64,000 nucleotides of DNA from SPGG2 sp964194625 (lineage in GTDB: Bacteria; Pseudomonadota; Gammaproteobacteria; Acidiferrobacterales; SPGG2), in contig CAXMNC010000159.1 of assembly GCA_964194625.1 (NCBI GenBank), forward strand, positions 1-64,000, written 5' to 3'. The notes below the pieces were generated by a model, which was given only the letters and a program-made list of their open reading frames with translations, ran no database searches and was not told where the DNA came from. Positions 34,778 to 44,540 of the stretch are shown piece after piece (within the stretch, counting starts at the first letter, position 1; the number at the start of each line of letters is the position of its first letter). The translations under genes and the position numbers were made by a program.

Positions 34778-35313
34778 TTTTCCTCCGCATCATCATCCGA
34801 TCGATCCTTGGGTTGTATAGAGATGAAACAACGCCCCTGTGTATCATTCCCCTTGGCAAGGAATCGCCGAGCATCGAGGTCATAATGTATCTCCGGGCAA
34901 CGAAGCTTAGATTCCCCTTGAAGGAAAGTCACGTTGCCAAATAGATCGAGCTTTCGACTCTTTACATAATATTTCAAACGATCGGCGGTCGCATGCATCT
35001 CCTGTTTGACTTCTTCGGGACGATTGTCGATGGTAACAGGCCTGCCGTAAGCATAGAACGTTTCGACCTCACCTTCGACAAACTTTGCTTCGATCTTATC
35101 TGCTTTGATCGAGAGTACACCGTCTGTCAGTGACACATCGCCACGATAGAGTGCGGTGCCGGCGCGATCATCGATTTCCATCGTCTGAGCATAGACTTTT
35201 ATTGGTTCGTTTTTATTGGTATCGGCCGCATCTATGGCGGCGGGTATTGCGAAACCAGTTGCTACGATACCAACCACTGACATTAGTCGAAGATTTGTAA
35301 GGGGGGACCACAT
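34774..35313 (-). CDS. lptA: LPS transport periplasmic protein LptA
   Basis: LptA forms the beta-jellyroll bridge that carries LPS across the periplasm. From ATG 35313 it is 179 residues: a signal peptide (ending about AIDAAD), then the OstA domain with QTMEIDDRAGTALYRGDVSL, KIEAKFVEGEVETFYAYG and FLQGESKLRCPEIHYDLDARR. A GTG at 35400 would extend it by 29 residues and overlap lptC, but that sequence is not signal-like, so I prefer 35313. It follows the truncated lptC. Confidence 0.9.
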   Translation of the reverse strand: MWSPLTNLRLMSVVGIVATGFAIPAAIDAADTNKNEPIKVYAQTMEIDDRAGTALYRGDVSLTDGVLSIKADKIEAKFVEGEVETFYAYGRPVTIDNRPEEVKQEMHATADRLKYYVKSRKLDLFGNVTFLQGESKLRCPEIHYDLDARRFLAKGNDTQGRCFISIQPKDRSDDDAEEN

Positions 35314-35359
35314 AGAATAAAATTTGTTGGTTATCCTTGTTTTGGAGGTTGGTGCTTGA

Positions 35360-35791
35360 TCAATCAAGTAAGATGCGAAGCTTGGGTGTTGACATCTCAC
35401 TATTTTGATCGGAACTACTGCCGGTACGTGTGATTTTCACATTTCCTGTCATTAAAATCTCTTTCTTGTTGTCGTCGAACCAGGCTAGATCTGCCGTAGT
35501 GTGAATGGGCACGCGCCCCACCGTATATCGGATAAGATGTGGATTATCTAGCCGCAACGTCTCGTTGTATTCGAAGTGTTGCATAGTATCAGCGGTGAGC
35601 GTGTATTTTCGTTGACCTTCCTCATTCATCACGGTGGCTTCAAAGTTGTCGATGTAATAACTGGGTTCCTGGCTTTCGCCGGCTGTCAAGGACGGTGCTG
35701 GTTCAGTTATGCGCTGCAGGAACCACCAAGACGCGATCGCCGCCGTTAGCAAAAGCACGGCGAGCAGCCCTCTTCTTAGATCAAAGGCCAT
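35360..35791 (-). CDS. lptC: LptC, C-terminally truncated
   Basis: LptC is the single-span inner-membrane protein that passes LPS from LptB2FG to LptA. Here it has 143 residues against about 190 in the family. The N-terminal helix (residues 9-26) and the first strands are normal (YYIDNFEATVMNEEGQRKYTL, IHTTADLAWFDDNKKEILMTGNVKI). It stops after STPKLRILLD, where homologues continue for about 50 residues. I found no trace of the missing part in any frame before lptA. That end forms the edge contacting LptA, so either the contact is altered or the truncation is tolerated. Confidence 0.82.
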   Translation of the reverse strand: MAFDLRRGLLAVLLLTAAIASWWFLQRITEPAPSLTAGESQEPSYYIDNFEATVMNEEGQRKYTLTADTMQHFEYNETLRLDNPHLIRYTVGRVPIHTTADLAWFDDNKKEILMTGNVKITRTGSSSDQNSEMSTPKLRILLD

Positions 35792-35810
35792 GACAAACTA
35801 GTACTTTTTG

Positions 35811-36365
35811 CTACAGGTAACTTTGTATCGTCGTCGCATAGGTACCTTGGGCACGCATAATCATCTCACACACTTCACGTACGGCCCCGTGTCCACCGGC
35901 GCTCGGCGTAACCCAATGAGCGTGCTCTTTGACGAGTTCGTGAGCATCATTAACGGCTACCGCTAAGCCTACTTGTAACATAGCCGGAAGATCTACGACA
36001 TCATCGCCAACAAAGGCAGCTTGTGTTGGTTGCAACGCCAGTTTGGTTAGTAATTCTTTTAACACCGAAAGCTTATCTTCCCGACCCTGGTACAAATGTT
36101 TGACTCTGAGGTCGGCGGCCCTGTGTTTGACCGAACCCGACGTGCGCCCAGTGATAATGCCGACTTCTATACCTGTCTGCTGCAACATCTTGATGCCATG
36201 GCCGTCACGGATATTGAATGCTTTAGATTCGGTGCCGTCTTCACCGATTAGCAGCCGACCATCCGTAAGCACGCCGTCAACATCTAGCAGCACGAGACGT
36301 ATATTCATCGCTATTTCATGAAGACTATCTTGGGAGGCGTTGGGCGGTGGGACCGCTGACATCAA
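35811..36365 (-). CDS. kdsC: 3-deoxy-D-manno-octulosonate 8-phosphate phosphatase
   Basis: KdsC hydrolyses Kdo-8-phosphate to Kdo for the LPS core. The 184-residue HAD-family protein has the nucleophile motif LLDVDGVLTDG, then IITGRTSGSVKHRA, VGDDVVDLPAM and the C-terminal GHGAVREVCE. An internal ATG at 36308 (MNIRLVLLDVDG) could be the true start, giving the more usual N terminus. The longer form overlaps the kdsD stop by four bases. Confidence 0.94.
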   Translation of the reverse strand: MMSAVPPPNASQDSLHEIAMNIRLVLLDVDGVLTDGRLLIGEDGTESKAFNIRDGHGIKMLQQTGIEVGIITGRTSGSVKHRAADLRVKHLYQGREDKLSVLKELLTKLALQPTQAAFVGDDVVDLPAMLQVGLAVAVNDAHELVKEHAHWVTPSAGGHGAVREVCEMIMRAQGTYATTIQSYL

Positions 36366-37339
36366 ACGATACCGGCTCTTAGCAAAACCTGCATGTTTAG
36401 CGCACCCAGCACATGGTTATCGCTGTCCACCGCATATAACCCGTTGAAGTTATGTTGTCGTATCAACTGAACTGCTTCGTGAGCCAGCCGGTCGGCGCCA
36501 ATAGTTGTCGGATCGTGCGTCATAACATCACTGATCTTTGCTTTGTAGACATCAACTCCTTGGTTTAGTGTTCGACGCAGGTCGCCATCTGTATAAATGC
36601 CGCAAAGGCAACCCTGTTTGTCGACCACCCCCGTCATTCCCAGACCTTTGCTTGTCATTTCCAGTAGTGCGTCTTGTAGTGATGCGTCATGTGTAACAAG
36701 CGGGATCTGTTCGCCGGTATGCATAATGTCTTCTACGTAGATCAGTAGTCGTCGGCCAAGTAGGCCGCCCGGATGAGAACGCGCAAAATCCTCTCGAGTG
36801 AAATTGCGGGACCTCAGCAGTGCAACCGCAATTGCATCCCCCATTACCAGGGCGGCGGTTGTGCTGGCCGTCGGCGATAAGTTCATTGGGCATGCCTCCT
36901 TCTCAACACTGACATCGAGACTGGCATCAGCCTGCCGAGTTAGACTCGAACTGGTATTTCCAGTTAGCGCGATAAGTTTTACTCCCATACGCTTGATGAT
37001 CGGTAATATCGTAAGAATCTCCTTACTCTCGCCCGAATTAGAGATCGCTAACACGATATCTTCCGGCGTAATCATACCGAGATCACCGTGACTTGCTTCG
37101 CCAGGGTGCACAAAAAACGCAGGGGTACCGGTGCTTGCTAGGGTGGCCGCGATCTTTCCGCCAATGTGTCCCGACTTGCCAACGCCAACTATGACGACAC
37201 GCCCTTTGCACTCGAGGATCAACTCGCACGCACGTACAAACCCCTCGTCGATGCGGTTGGCGAGAGCCGCTACCGCCTTCGCCTCTAGGGCCACTACATC
37301 ACGACCGTGCTCGCAGAATGACGGTTCTTTCTTGGTCAA
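36362..37339 (-). CDS. kdsD: Arabinose 5-phosphate isomerase
   Basis: KdsD interconverts ribulose 5-phosphate and arabinose 5-phosphate, the first step to Kdo. The 325-residue product has an N-terminal SIS domain (GKSGHIGGKIAATLASTGT, AISNSGESKEIL, TGNTSSSLTRQAD) and a C-terminal CBS pair (about residues 205-320). It heads the minus-strand unit that runs through kdsC, the lpt genes and rpoN. The 270 bases between it and mlaF must contain both divergent promoters. Confidence 0.95.
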   Translation of the reverse strand: MTKKEPSFCEHGRDVVALEAKAVAALANRIDEGFVRACELILECKGRVVIVGVGKSGHIGGKIAATLASTGTPAFFVHPGEASHGDLGMITPEDIVLAISNSGESKEILTILPIIKRMGVKLIALTGNTSSSLTRQADASLDVSVEKEACPMNLSPTASTTAALVMGDAIAVALLRSRNFTREDFARSHPGGLLGRRLLIYVEDIMHTGEQIPLVTHDASLQDALLEMTSKGLGMTGVVDKQGCLCGIYTDGDLRRTLNQGVDVYKAKISDVMTHDPTTIGADRLAHEAVQLIRQHNFNGLYAVDSDNHVLGALNMQVLLRAGIV

Positions 37340-37611
37340 CGCTGCGGTCTAACGTAAGAGAAGACGCTATGAGTATATATAAACAAGGATAAATATCCCA
37401 TGGCTGGGCCCGGCCACAACAGCCCTTAGGTTTACACCAACGAACCAATGAGACACTAGTAGTCACACTCGGCGCGCGCTATGTGCTATAAAACTGGGAA
37501 CAAGGCACCCTTTAAGTGTCTATATGGGGGCATACCCTGTGCGGTTCAACAGTGGTATCTAACCCACCATCGCGTGGGATTAGCCCTCGGTGTGCACACG
37601 GAAGCTAAAGA
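37340..37611. promoter_or_regulatory. Divergent intergenic region between kdsD and mlaF
   Basis: These 272 bases separate two outward-facing operons for envelope biogenesis. TATAAA at 37487-37492 is a candidate -10 for mlaF, with no convincing -35. The AT-rich string GTATATATAAAC near 37373 could serve the kdsD side. Short frames here (for example 37481-37711) have no recognisable product. Confidence 0.35.
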
Positions 37612-38441
37612 TTGGAAAAATCCGACGCCCCCATCTCCGACCGTAGCGTTTTGGTCGAAATCCATGATCTTGATTTTGCTCGTGGTGACAGACCCATATT
37701 TAAAGGCCTGACCCTTGAGGTGCGACGCGGGCAAGTAACCGCCATTTTGGGAGGCAGCGGAACCGGGAAGACCACGCTGTTGAATCTTATCGGTGGTCGC
37801 CTGCATCCCGATGCCGGTGACGTAATAGTCGATGGGTGCTCAGTGCCGGCATTGACGACGACGGAGCTCTATGAGATCCGCAAACGCATGGGCATGCTTT
37901 TTCAAAGTGGGGCGTTGCTCACAGACCTCAACGTTTTTGACAATGTCGCCTTCCCAATTCGCGAGCATACGCGACTGCCTGAATCCATCATCCGCAATCT
38001 CGTGTTACTGAAATTAGAATTGGTAGGGTTGCGTGGCGCGCGCGCGCTGTTGCCAGCGCAATTATCAGGCGGTATGGCCCGTCGGGTAGCATTGGCACGG
38101 GCTATCGTACTCGACCCGGTGATGGTTATGTACGACGAACCTTTCACAGGGCTCGATCCAATCTCTATGGGAGTGATTGTCAAGCTGATTCGTGAGTTGA
38201 ACGATGCCTTGGGCATGACATCTATTGTCGTTACCCACGATGTGTCCGATGCATGCAGCATTGCCGACTATATCTATTTGATTGGCGATGGCAGCATTCT
38301 TGCTCAAGGCACACCTGAGGAAATGCAAAAAACGAACTCTATCCAAGTGCGACAATTCATGGATGGTTTACCCGATGGGCCTGTGCCATACCATTATCCC
38401 GCGGCCGACTATATCGACGACCTATTGCAAGGAAAATCGAT

Positions 38442-38445
<4 letters not shown>
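37612..38445 (+). CDS. mlaF: Phospholipid ABC transporter ATPase MlaF
   Basis: MlaF powers the MlaFEDB complex that moves phospholipids between the inner and outer membranes. The 277-residue protein has Walker A GGSGTGKTT (about residues 46-54), signature LSGGMARRVALARAI, Walker B VMYDEPFTGLDP and switch His in VVTHDVSD. The start is a TTG at 37612, before SVLVEIHDLDFARGD; no ATG is in frame upstream of the domain. Its stop overlaps mlaE by four bases. Confidence 0.93.
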
Positions 38446-39221
<776 letters not shown>

Positions 39222-39222
39222 G

Positions 39223-39687
39223 ATGGCGAAACAGACAACGTTGGAGCTGTGGGTAGGCCTTTTCGGTGTTGCCGGCCTGTTGGCCCTGTCAATGCTTGCG
39301 TTCAAGGTGGCGAACCTGGGCGCCAGCGATATCGGTCGGGGCTACCGGGTGGCAGCTCGATTTGACAATATCGGTCAATTGAAGCGGCGTGCACCCATCA
39401 CGTTGGCGGGCGTGCGTATCGGCAGGGTCTCAGACATCACCATCGACGACGATTTGTATGCTGTCGTGACGCTCACGATAAGCGACAAATACGACAAGCT
39501 TCCGCTCGATACGAGTGCCTCGATTCTTACATCGGGCCTATTGGGTCAGCAATATGTGGCATTGGAACCAGGTGGGGAAGAAGAGTATCTAAAGGATGGA
39601 AGCGAGCTGCAGGTGACACAGTCGGCGTTGGTGCTGGAAAAGCTCATCAGTCAGTTCCTGTATGACAAGGCGGAGACCGGTAATTGA
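39223..39687 (+). CDS. mlaD: MCE-domain protein MlaD
   Basis: MlaD forms a hexameric MCE ring that channels phospholipid in the periplasm. From ATG 39223 (GAAGG upstream) it has 154 residues: an N-terminal anchor (residues 8-27), then one MCE domain with YRVAARFDNIGQLKRRAPITLAGVRIG in two parts, LPLDTSASILTSGLLGQQYVAL and a C-terminal helix. The longer frame from TTG 39208 adds five codons only. Confidence 0.94.
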   Translation: MAKQTTLELWVGLFGVAGLLALSMLAFKVANLGASDIGRGYRVAARFDNIGQLKRRAPITLAGVRIGRVSDITIDDDLYAVVTLTISDKYDKLPLDTSASILTSGLLGQQYVALEPGGEEEYLKDGSELQVTQSALVLEKLISQFLYDKAETGN

Positions 39688-39703
39688 TCTAAAGAGGTAA
39701 ACG

Positions 39704-40311
<608 letters not shown>

Positions 40312-40315
<4 letters not shown>

Positions 40316-40605
40316 ATCAAGATAACGGCCTCACGGTTCACGAAGGTACGATCAAGGTTCATGGACCATTGACGTTCGCTACCGTGCCGGGTCTCTTTAT
40401 AGAATCGAACAGCATCATTAAGTCAGCGTCGGAGACGATTACAATTGATTTGCAAGACGTCTCTAGAACCGATAGCGCCGGCCTCGCACTTCTTGTCGAG
40501 TGGTTGCGGGCAGCCGGATCTCACGCACGGTTTGTAAATATTCCCGCACAGCTGCGTCGGCTGATCGATGTGAGCGGCCTCACGCGCGCCTTTGGCATCG
40601 ATTGA
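40312..40605 (+). CDS. mlaB: STAS-domain protein MlaB
   Basis: MlaB is the cytoplasmic STAS subunit that stabilises MlaF. The 97-residue product shows the STAS pattern: TIKVHGPLTFATVPGLF, TIDLQDVSRTDSAGLALLVEW and FVNIPAQLRRLIDVSGL. It begins with GTG at 40312, overlapping the mlaC stop. Five mla genes are thus complete here; mlaA is not in the window. Confidence 0.93.
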
Positions 40606-40613
40606 CGCCACAC

Positions 40614-41537
40614 GTGTCTGCCGCAATCACGATCGCTGATGTCCGCAAACGATTTCCCGGTGTCTACGCACTCAAGGGCATAAGTTTCACAATACAACGC
40701 GGCGAGTTTTTTGGCTTGCTGGGTCCCAACGGGGCTGGCAAATCTACATTGATAAACATTATTGCTGGCCTCACGCGCTGCGATTCCGGCAGTGTGTCTG
40801 TGCTCACCCACGATGTGGTCCAGGACTACCGGCAGGCACGTCGCTGTCTGGGGGTGGTCCCGCAGGAGCTGGTGTTTGATCCTTTCTTTACTGTGCATGA
40901 GGTACTGCGGATACAGTCTGGCTACTTCGGCTTACGGCGTGAAAACGCGTCGTGGATTGAGGAACTAATGGACACGTTGGATTTATCAGACAAGGCCGAT
41001 ACCAACATGCGGGCCCTTTCCGGTGGCATGAAGCGTCGTGTTTTGATTGCCCAAGCATTGGCCCATAAACCCGAAGTGATAGTGCTCGATGAGCCGACGG
41101 CTGGCGTGGATGTAGCTTTACGTAAGTCACTTTGGGCTTTTATTCGCCGGTTACACGAAGAGGGCCATACGATTGTGCTGACTACGCATTATTTGGAAGA
41201 AGCGGAGTCGCTTTGTGGTCGAATTGCGATACTAAATCACGGAAATGTTGTAGCGCTAGATACGAAAGAAGCATTGTTAAAGCGTGGGATCGGTAAGACG
41301 GTTAATGTTTGGATTACCGCAGATGAACCGGTTCCAGAATTGCCGGACGAACTACTGGCAATCTTACGCGCCCGGGACGGCACCCGACTTGAGTTCCGGC
41401 TCGATAACAACCTTAACTCGATTGGCGATCTTCTTGAAGGCTTACGTAGAACTGGGCTAGTGATCACAGACTTGCATACCGAAGCGCCCGACCTCGAGGA
41501 TGTGTTTCTCGACCTAACACGCGAGCGTGAAGAATGA
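40614..41537 (+). CDS. ABC exporter ATPase, YadG-like
   Basis: This 307-residue ABC ATPase has Walker A GPNGAGKST, signature ALSGGMKRRVLIAQAL, Walker B VIVLDEPTAGVD and switch His in VLTTHYLEEAESL, then a C-terminal domain of about 80 residues ending in the family's ETEAPDLEDVFLDL-like stretch. I start it at GTG 40614, just before the domain; the frame open from 40500 overlaps mlaB and lacks homologous character. With the permease downstream it forms a YadG/YadH-like exporter of unknown substrate, a usual neighbour of mla genes. Confidence 0.9.
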   Translation: MSAAITIADVRKRFPGVYALKGISFTIQRGEFFGLLGPNGAGKSTLINIIAGLTRCDSGSVSVLTHDVVQDYRQARRCLGVVPQELVFDPFFTVHEVLRIQSGYFGLRRENASWIEELMDTLDLSDKADTNMRALSGGMKRRVLIAQALAHKPEVIVLDEPTAGVDVALRKSLWAFIRRLHEEGHTIVLTTHYLEEAESLCGRIAILNHGNVVALDTKEALLKRGIGKTVNVWITADEPVPELPDELLAILRARDGTRLEFRLDNNLNSIGDLLEGLRRTGLVITDLHTEAPDLEDVFLDLTREREE

Positions 41538-42295
41538 TATCTAGTGGTTTCTATACACTCTTCTATAAGGAACTTCTACGCTTTGTGAAAGTAGGGTGGC
41601 AGACATTAGCAGCACCGATAGTTACTGCGCTGCTCTACCTACTAGTTTTCGCACACGTCTTCGAGGGGCGCATTCAGGTTTTCGAGGGCATCAGCTATAC
41701 GGCGTTCCTAGTCCCTGGGCTCATGATGATGTCAATTATCCAGAACGCCTTCGCAAACAGCTCATCTAGCCTGATCCAATCCAAGATTACAGGCAATGTC
41801 GTATTCATATTGCTAGCCCCGTTGTCGAGTTTTGAATTTTTCTTTGCTTTTGTCTTGGCTGCCGTCGTGCGTGGCGTGGCGGTGGGTGTCGGCGTGTATT
41901 TGGCAGTGATCCTTTTTGTTTCCCTACCCACCCACAACCCGCTATTTGTGGTTACTTTCGCGGTGCTTGGAAGTGCGGTGTTGGGGGCGCTTGGCTTAAT
42001 TGCCGGGGTATGGGCAGACAAGTTTGACCATCTTGGCGCTTTCCAGAATTTTGTAATTGTGCCGCTGTCGTTTTTGAGCGGCGTGTTTTACTCGATTCAT
42101 TCGTTGCCGACGTTCTGGCAGCAATTGTCACGTTTTAATCCTTTTTTCTACATGATCGATGGTTTTCGTTACGGATTCTTTGGCGCGTCCGACGCGAGCC
42201 CCATGATCAGTCTGGTGATCGTGACATTGTTCTTTCTGACTTTATCGGGCATCAGTCTTTTAATGTTGAAGCGGGGCTACAAACTGCGCAACTAA
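41534..42295 (+). CDS. ABC-2 exporter permease, YadH-like
   Basis: This 253-residue permease of the ABC-2 type has six hydrophobic helices. It shows the FYKELLRF opening, the IQSKITGNVVFILLAPLSSFE segment typical of YadH, and LSFLSGVFYSIHSLPTFWQ before the last helices. It overlaps the ATPase gene by four bases, so the two subunits are coupled. The substrate is unknown. Confidence 0.92.
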   Translation: MISSGFYTLFYKELLRFVKVGWQTLAAPIVTALLYLLVFAHVFEGRIQVFEGISYTAFLVPGLMMMSIIQNAFANSSSSLIQSKITGNVVFILLAPLSSFEFFFAFVLAAVVRGVAVGVGVYLAVILFVSLPTHNPLFVVTFAVLGSAVLGALGLIAGVWADKFDHLGAFQNFVIVPLSFLSGVFYSIHSLPTFWQQLSRFNPFFYMIDGFRYGFFGASDASPMISLVIVTLFFLTLSGISLLMLKRGYKLRN

Positions 42296-42535
42296 CGTGT
42301 CTCATTCAGGGGCCTGTCTAATGAGTTTGTCCGCCCTTCAAACCGGGCTCAATCAGGCCCCTTGTTGCCCCAGCCCATACTGGATCCTGGGATTGGTCAG
42401 CCAATGTACCGAAATTCTGGCGAAAAAAGCCAAAAACAGCCATGTTTTTCGGTTTTTCACTTCTATTCGGGGGTCGCGTGGCGTATCCTGTGCGCCCTTG
42501 AAATAACTCGATTCGCATCGATAATACCTACAGTA
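42296..42535. other. Structured spacer before ibaG
   Basis: No gene is credible here. AGGGGCCTG (42308-42316) can pair with CAGGCCCCT (42354-42362), and CTCATT (42301-42306) with AATGAG (42320-42325). CGAAAAA (42421-42427) can pair with a TTTTTCG further on, followed by more T residues, which may act as a weak terminator for the exporter operon. The frame open from 42362 is only the upstream extension of ibaG. Confidence 0.35.
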
Positions 42536-42787
42536 ATGATGCAACCTGAACAGATTAAGCAATTGATTGAGCAGGGACTTGCCGGCGCGCAAGCCAACGT
42601 GTCTGGTGATGGCCAGCACTTCGAGGCGCAGGTCGTGTCCGATGCCTTCGCAGGCAAAACCATGGTGCAGCAACACCAACTGGTCTACCAGGCGTTGGGG
42701 GACAAGATGAAACAAGAGGTCCATGCATTATCGATTCGAACGTATACGCCTGAGCAATGGGCGCAGCGGACGAGTGGGTCTGCGTAA
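42536..42787 (+). CDS. ibaG: BolA-family protein IbaG
   Basis: IbaG is a small BolA-type protein that partners with monothiol glutaredoxins in Fe-S handling and acid stress. The 83-residue product shows IKQLIEQGLAGAQANVSGDGQHFEA in two parts, VVSDAFAGKTMVQQHQLVYQAL and MKQEVHALSIRTYTP. Two consecutive ATGs (42536, 42539) are possible starts. It sits between the exporter and grxD, so both members of a BolA-glutaredoxin pair are adjacent here. Confidence 0.93.
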   Translation: MMQPEQIKQLIEQGLAGAQANVSGDGQHFEAQVVSDAFAGKTMVQQHQLVYQALGDKMKQEVHALSIRTYTPEQWAQRTSGSA

Positions 42788-42822
42788 GTGCGTTCGGAAA
42801 ATGTCTTGAAGAGAGGTCTGTC

Positions 42823-43137
42823 ATGACAGCACAAGAGGTAATCAAACAGCAGATAGAGTCGGAAAGAATCGTTCTCTACATGAAGGGCAGTCCGAGTATG
42901 CCGCTTTGTGGGTTCTCTGCACGGTCGGTTCAGCTATTGCAGGAATGTGGCGCCGAATTTACCACTGTCGACGTGCTTGCCGATCCTGCGATCCGGCAAG
43001 GAATCAAGGACCACTCAAACTGGCCAACTGTGCCACAGCTGTATATCGATGGGCAGTTTATCGGCGGTTGCGACATCATAACCACGATGTATCAAAGTGG
43101 CGACTTGCAGAAGTTGGTCACCGGTTCGCAAGGCTGA
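42823..43137 (+). CDS. grxD: Monothiol glutaredoxin, CGFS type
   Basis: GrxD carries and transfers [2Fe-2S] clusters. The 104-residue protein has the CGFS active site (MPLCGFSARSV), the MKGSPSMP approach and the glutathione-binding WPTVPQLYIDG and GGCDI motifs. The ATG at 42823 follows GAGAGG. Its placement between ibaG and murA is less common than ibaG-murA directly, and matches the known physical partnership of BolA and CGFS proteins. Confidence 0.94.
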   Translation: MTAQEVIKQQIESERIVLYMKGSPSMPLCGFSARSVQLLQECGAEFTTVDVLADPAIRQGIKDHSNWPTVPQLYIDGQFIGGCDIITTMYQSGDLQKLVTGSQG

Positions 43138-43227
43138 TTTCTTGTTAAACCACCAACCAAGAAACCGGGTTGCCCCCGTAGGGCGGCCTTGTTGTGCTGG
43201 CCGATATTTCCGTACCGTGGGTAATCT

Positions 43228-44517
43228 ATGGATAGGTTGATCGTATCTGGCGGCAGACCACTGCGTGGCGAGATTCGTATCTCCGGTGCCAAGAACGCTG
43301 CATTGCCGGTGCTGGTTGCGTCACTGCTTACCGACAAGCCGCTGCGTATCGGCAACGTCCCACATCTGCAAGACATTACGACGACAATGGAATTGCTGGG
43401 CCGTATCGGTGTACGGCTGGTTGTGGATGAGAAGATGGTCGTGGAGGCAGATGCCAGCAACATCACTTCCCGGCGCGCGCCCTACGAGCTTGTTAAGACG
43501 ATGCGTGCATCGATACTCGTACTTGGGCCGCTGCTAGCACGTTTTGGCGAAGCCGAGGTTTCCATGCCCGGCGGCTGTGCCATTGGTTCGCGGCCGGTCA
43601 ATCTGCATATAAAAGGCCTGGAGGCGATGGGGGCTGAGATTGGGATCAAGGAAGGCTACGTCAAGGCCCGCGCCGGTAGACTCAAGGGTACGCGAATCTT
43701 CATGGACATGGTTTCCGTAACTGGTACCGAGAACATCATGATGGCGGCAACCTTGGCTGAAGGCACAACTGTAATCGAGAATGCAGCGCGCGAGCCGGAA
43801 GTAGTCGATCTCGCTAAGTGCCTGGTCACCATGGGTGCCAAGATTCGTGGAGCCGGGAGTGATGAGATTATTATAGAAGGGGTTGAGGCGCTTGGTGGTG
43901 GTTACCACGAAGTAATACCAGATAGGATCGAGACTGGAACCTATTTGGTAGCCGCTGCAATGACCGGTGGCAAAATAAAATTGCGCGATGTCCAGCCAAG
44001 CCATCTCGAAGCGGTGCTAGACAAATTAAGGGAAGCCGGCGCGGAGATTACAACCGGAAATGATTGGGTGTGTTTGGATCGGCAGAATCGGGAGCTCAAA
44101 GCCGTCAATATAAGAACCGCACCCTATCCAGCCTTTCCCACTGACATGCAGGCGCAATTTGTTGCGCTCAATTGCGTGGCACAAGGCACCGCGACTATTA
44201 CGGAATCGGTTTTTGAGAATCGTTTTATGCACGTGCTTGAGTTACAACGTATGGGTGCGAATATCGATATGCGTGGTAACACCGCCGTCGTGCATGGCGT
44301 CGAGCGACTCATGGGTGCGCCGGTGATGGCTACTGATCTTCGCGCATCTGCGAGCCTGGCGCTGGCGGCGCTTGTGGCAGAGTCCGATACAGTAGTAGAC
44401 CGCATCTATCACATTGACCGTGGTTACGAATGTATTGAGGAGAAGCTGGCACAGTTGGGTGCGCGTATCCGACGGGTGCCAAGCACCGCGATTATTAAGA
44501 ACGTAGTAAACAACTAA
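43228..44517 (+). CDS. murA: UDP-N-acetylglucosamine 1-carboxyvinyltransferase
   Basis: MurA catalyses the first committed step of peptidoglycan synthesis. The 429-residue protein has the opening GGRPLRGEIRISGAKNAALP, the active-site loop PGGCAIGSRPV with the fosfomycin-sensitive Cys (about residue 117), and AFPTDMQAQFVALNC and NRFMHVLELQRMGA later on. All domains are present. hisG follows by 23 bases. Confidence 0.96.
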   Translation: MDRLIVSGGRPLRGEIRISGAKNAALPVLVASLLTDKPLRIGNVPHLQDITTTMELLGRIGVRLVVDEKMVVEADASNITSRRAPYELVKTMRASILVLGPLLARFGEAEVSMPGGCAIGSRPVNLHIKGLEAMGAEIGIKEGYVKARAGRLKGTRIFMDMVSVTGTENIMMAATLAEGTTVIENAAREPEVVDLAKCLVTMGAKIRGAGSDEIIIEGVEALGGGYHEVIPDRIETGTYLVAAAMTGGKIKLRDVQPSHLEAVLDKLREAGAEITTGNDWVCLDRQNRELKAVNIRTAPYPAFPTDMQAQFVALNCVAQGTATITESVFENRFMHVLELQRMGANIDMRGNTAVVHGVERLMGAPVMATDLRASASLALAALVAESDTVVDRIYHIDRGYECIEEKLAQLGARIRRVPSTAIIKNVVNN

Positions 44518-44540
44518 AAGCACGCTCGCCTTGTCAGATC

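Noticed and set aside
37481..37711. Small open frame upstream of mlaF
   Set aside because: It overlaps mlaF in another frame and has no family-like sequence.
40500..40613. N-terminal extension of the YadG-like ATPase
   Set aside because: It overlaps mlaB in a different frame; the ABC domain starts just after GTG 40614.
42297..42535. Open frames before ibaG, including a long N-terminal extension
   Set aside because: The region is palindromic, and the BolA domain begins only at 42536.
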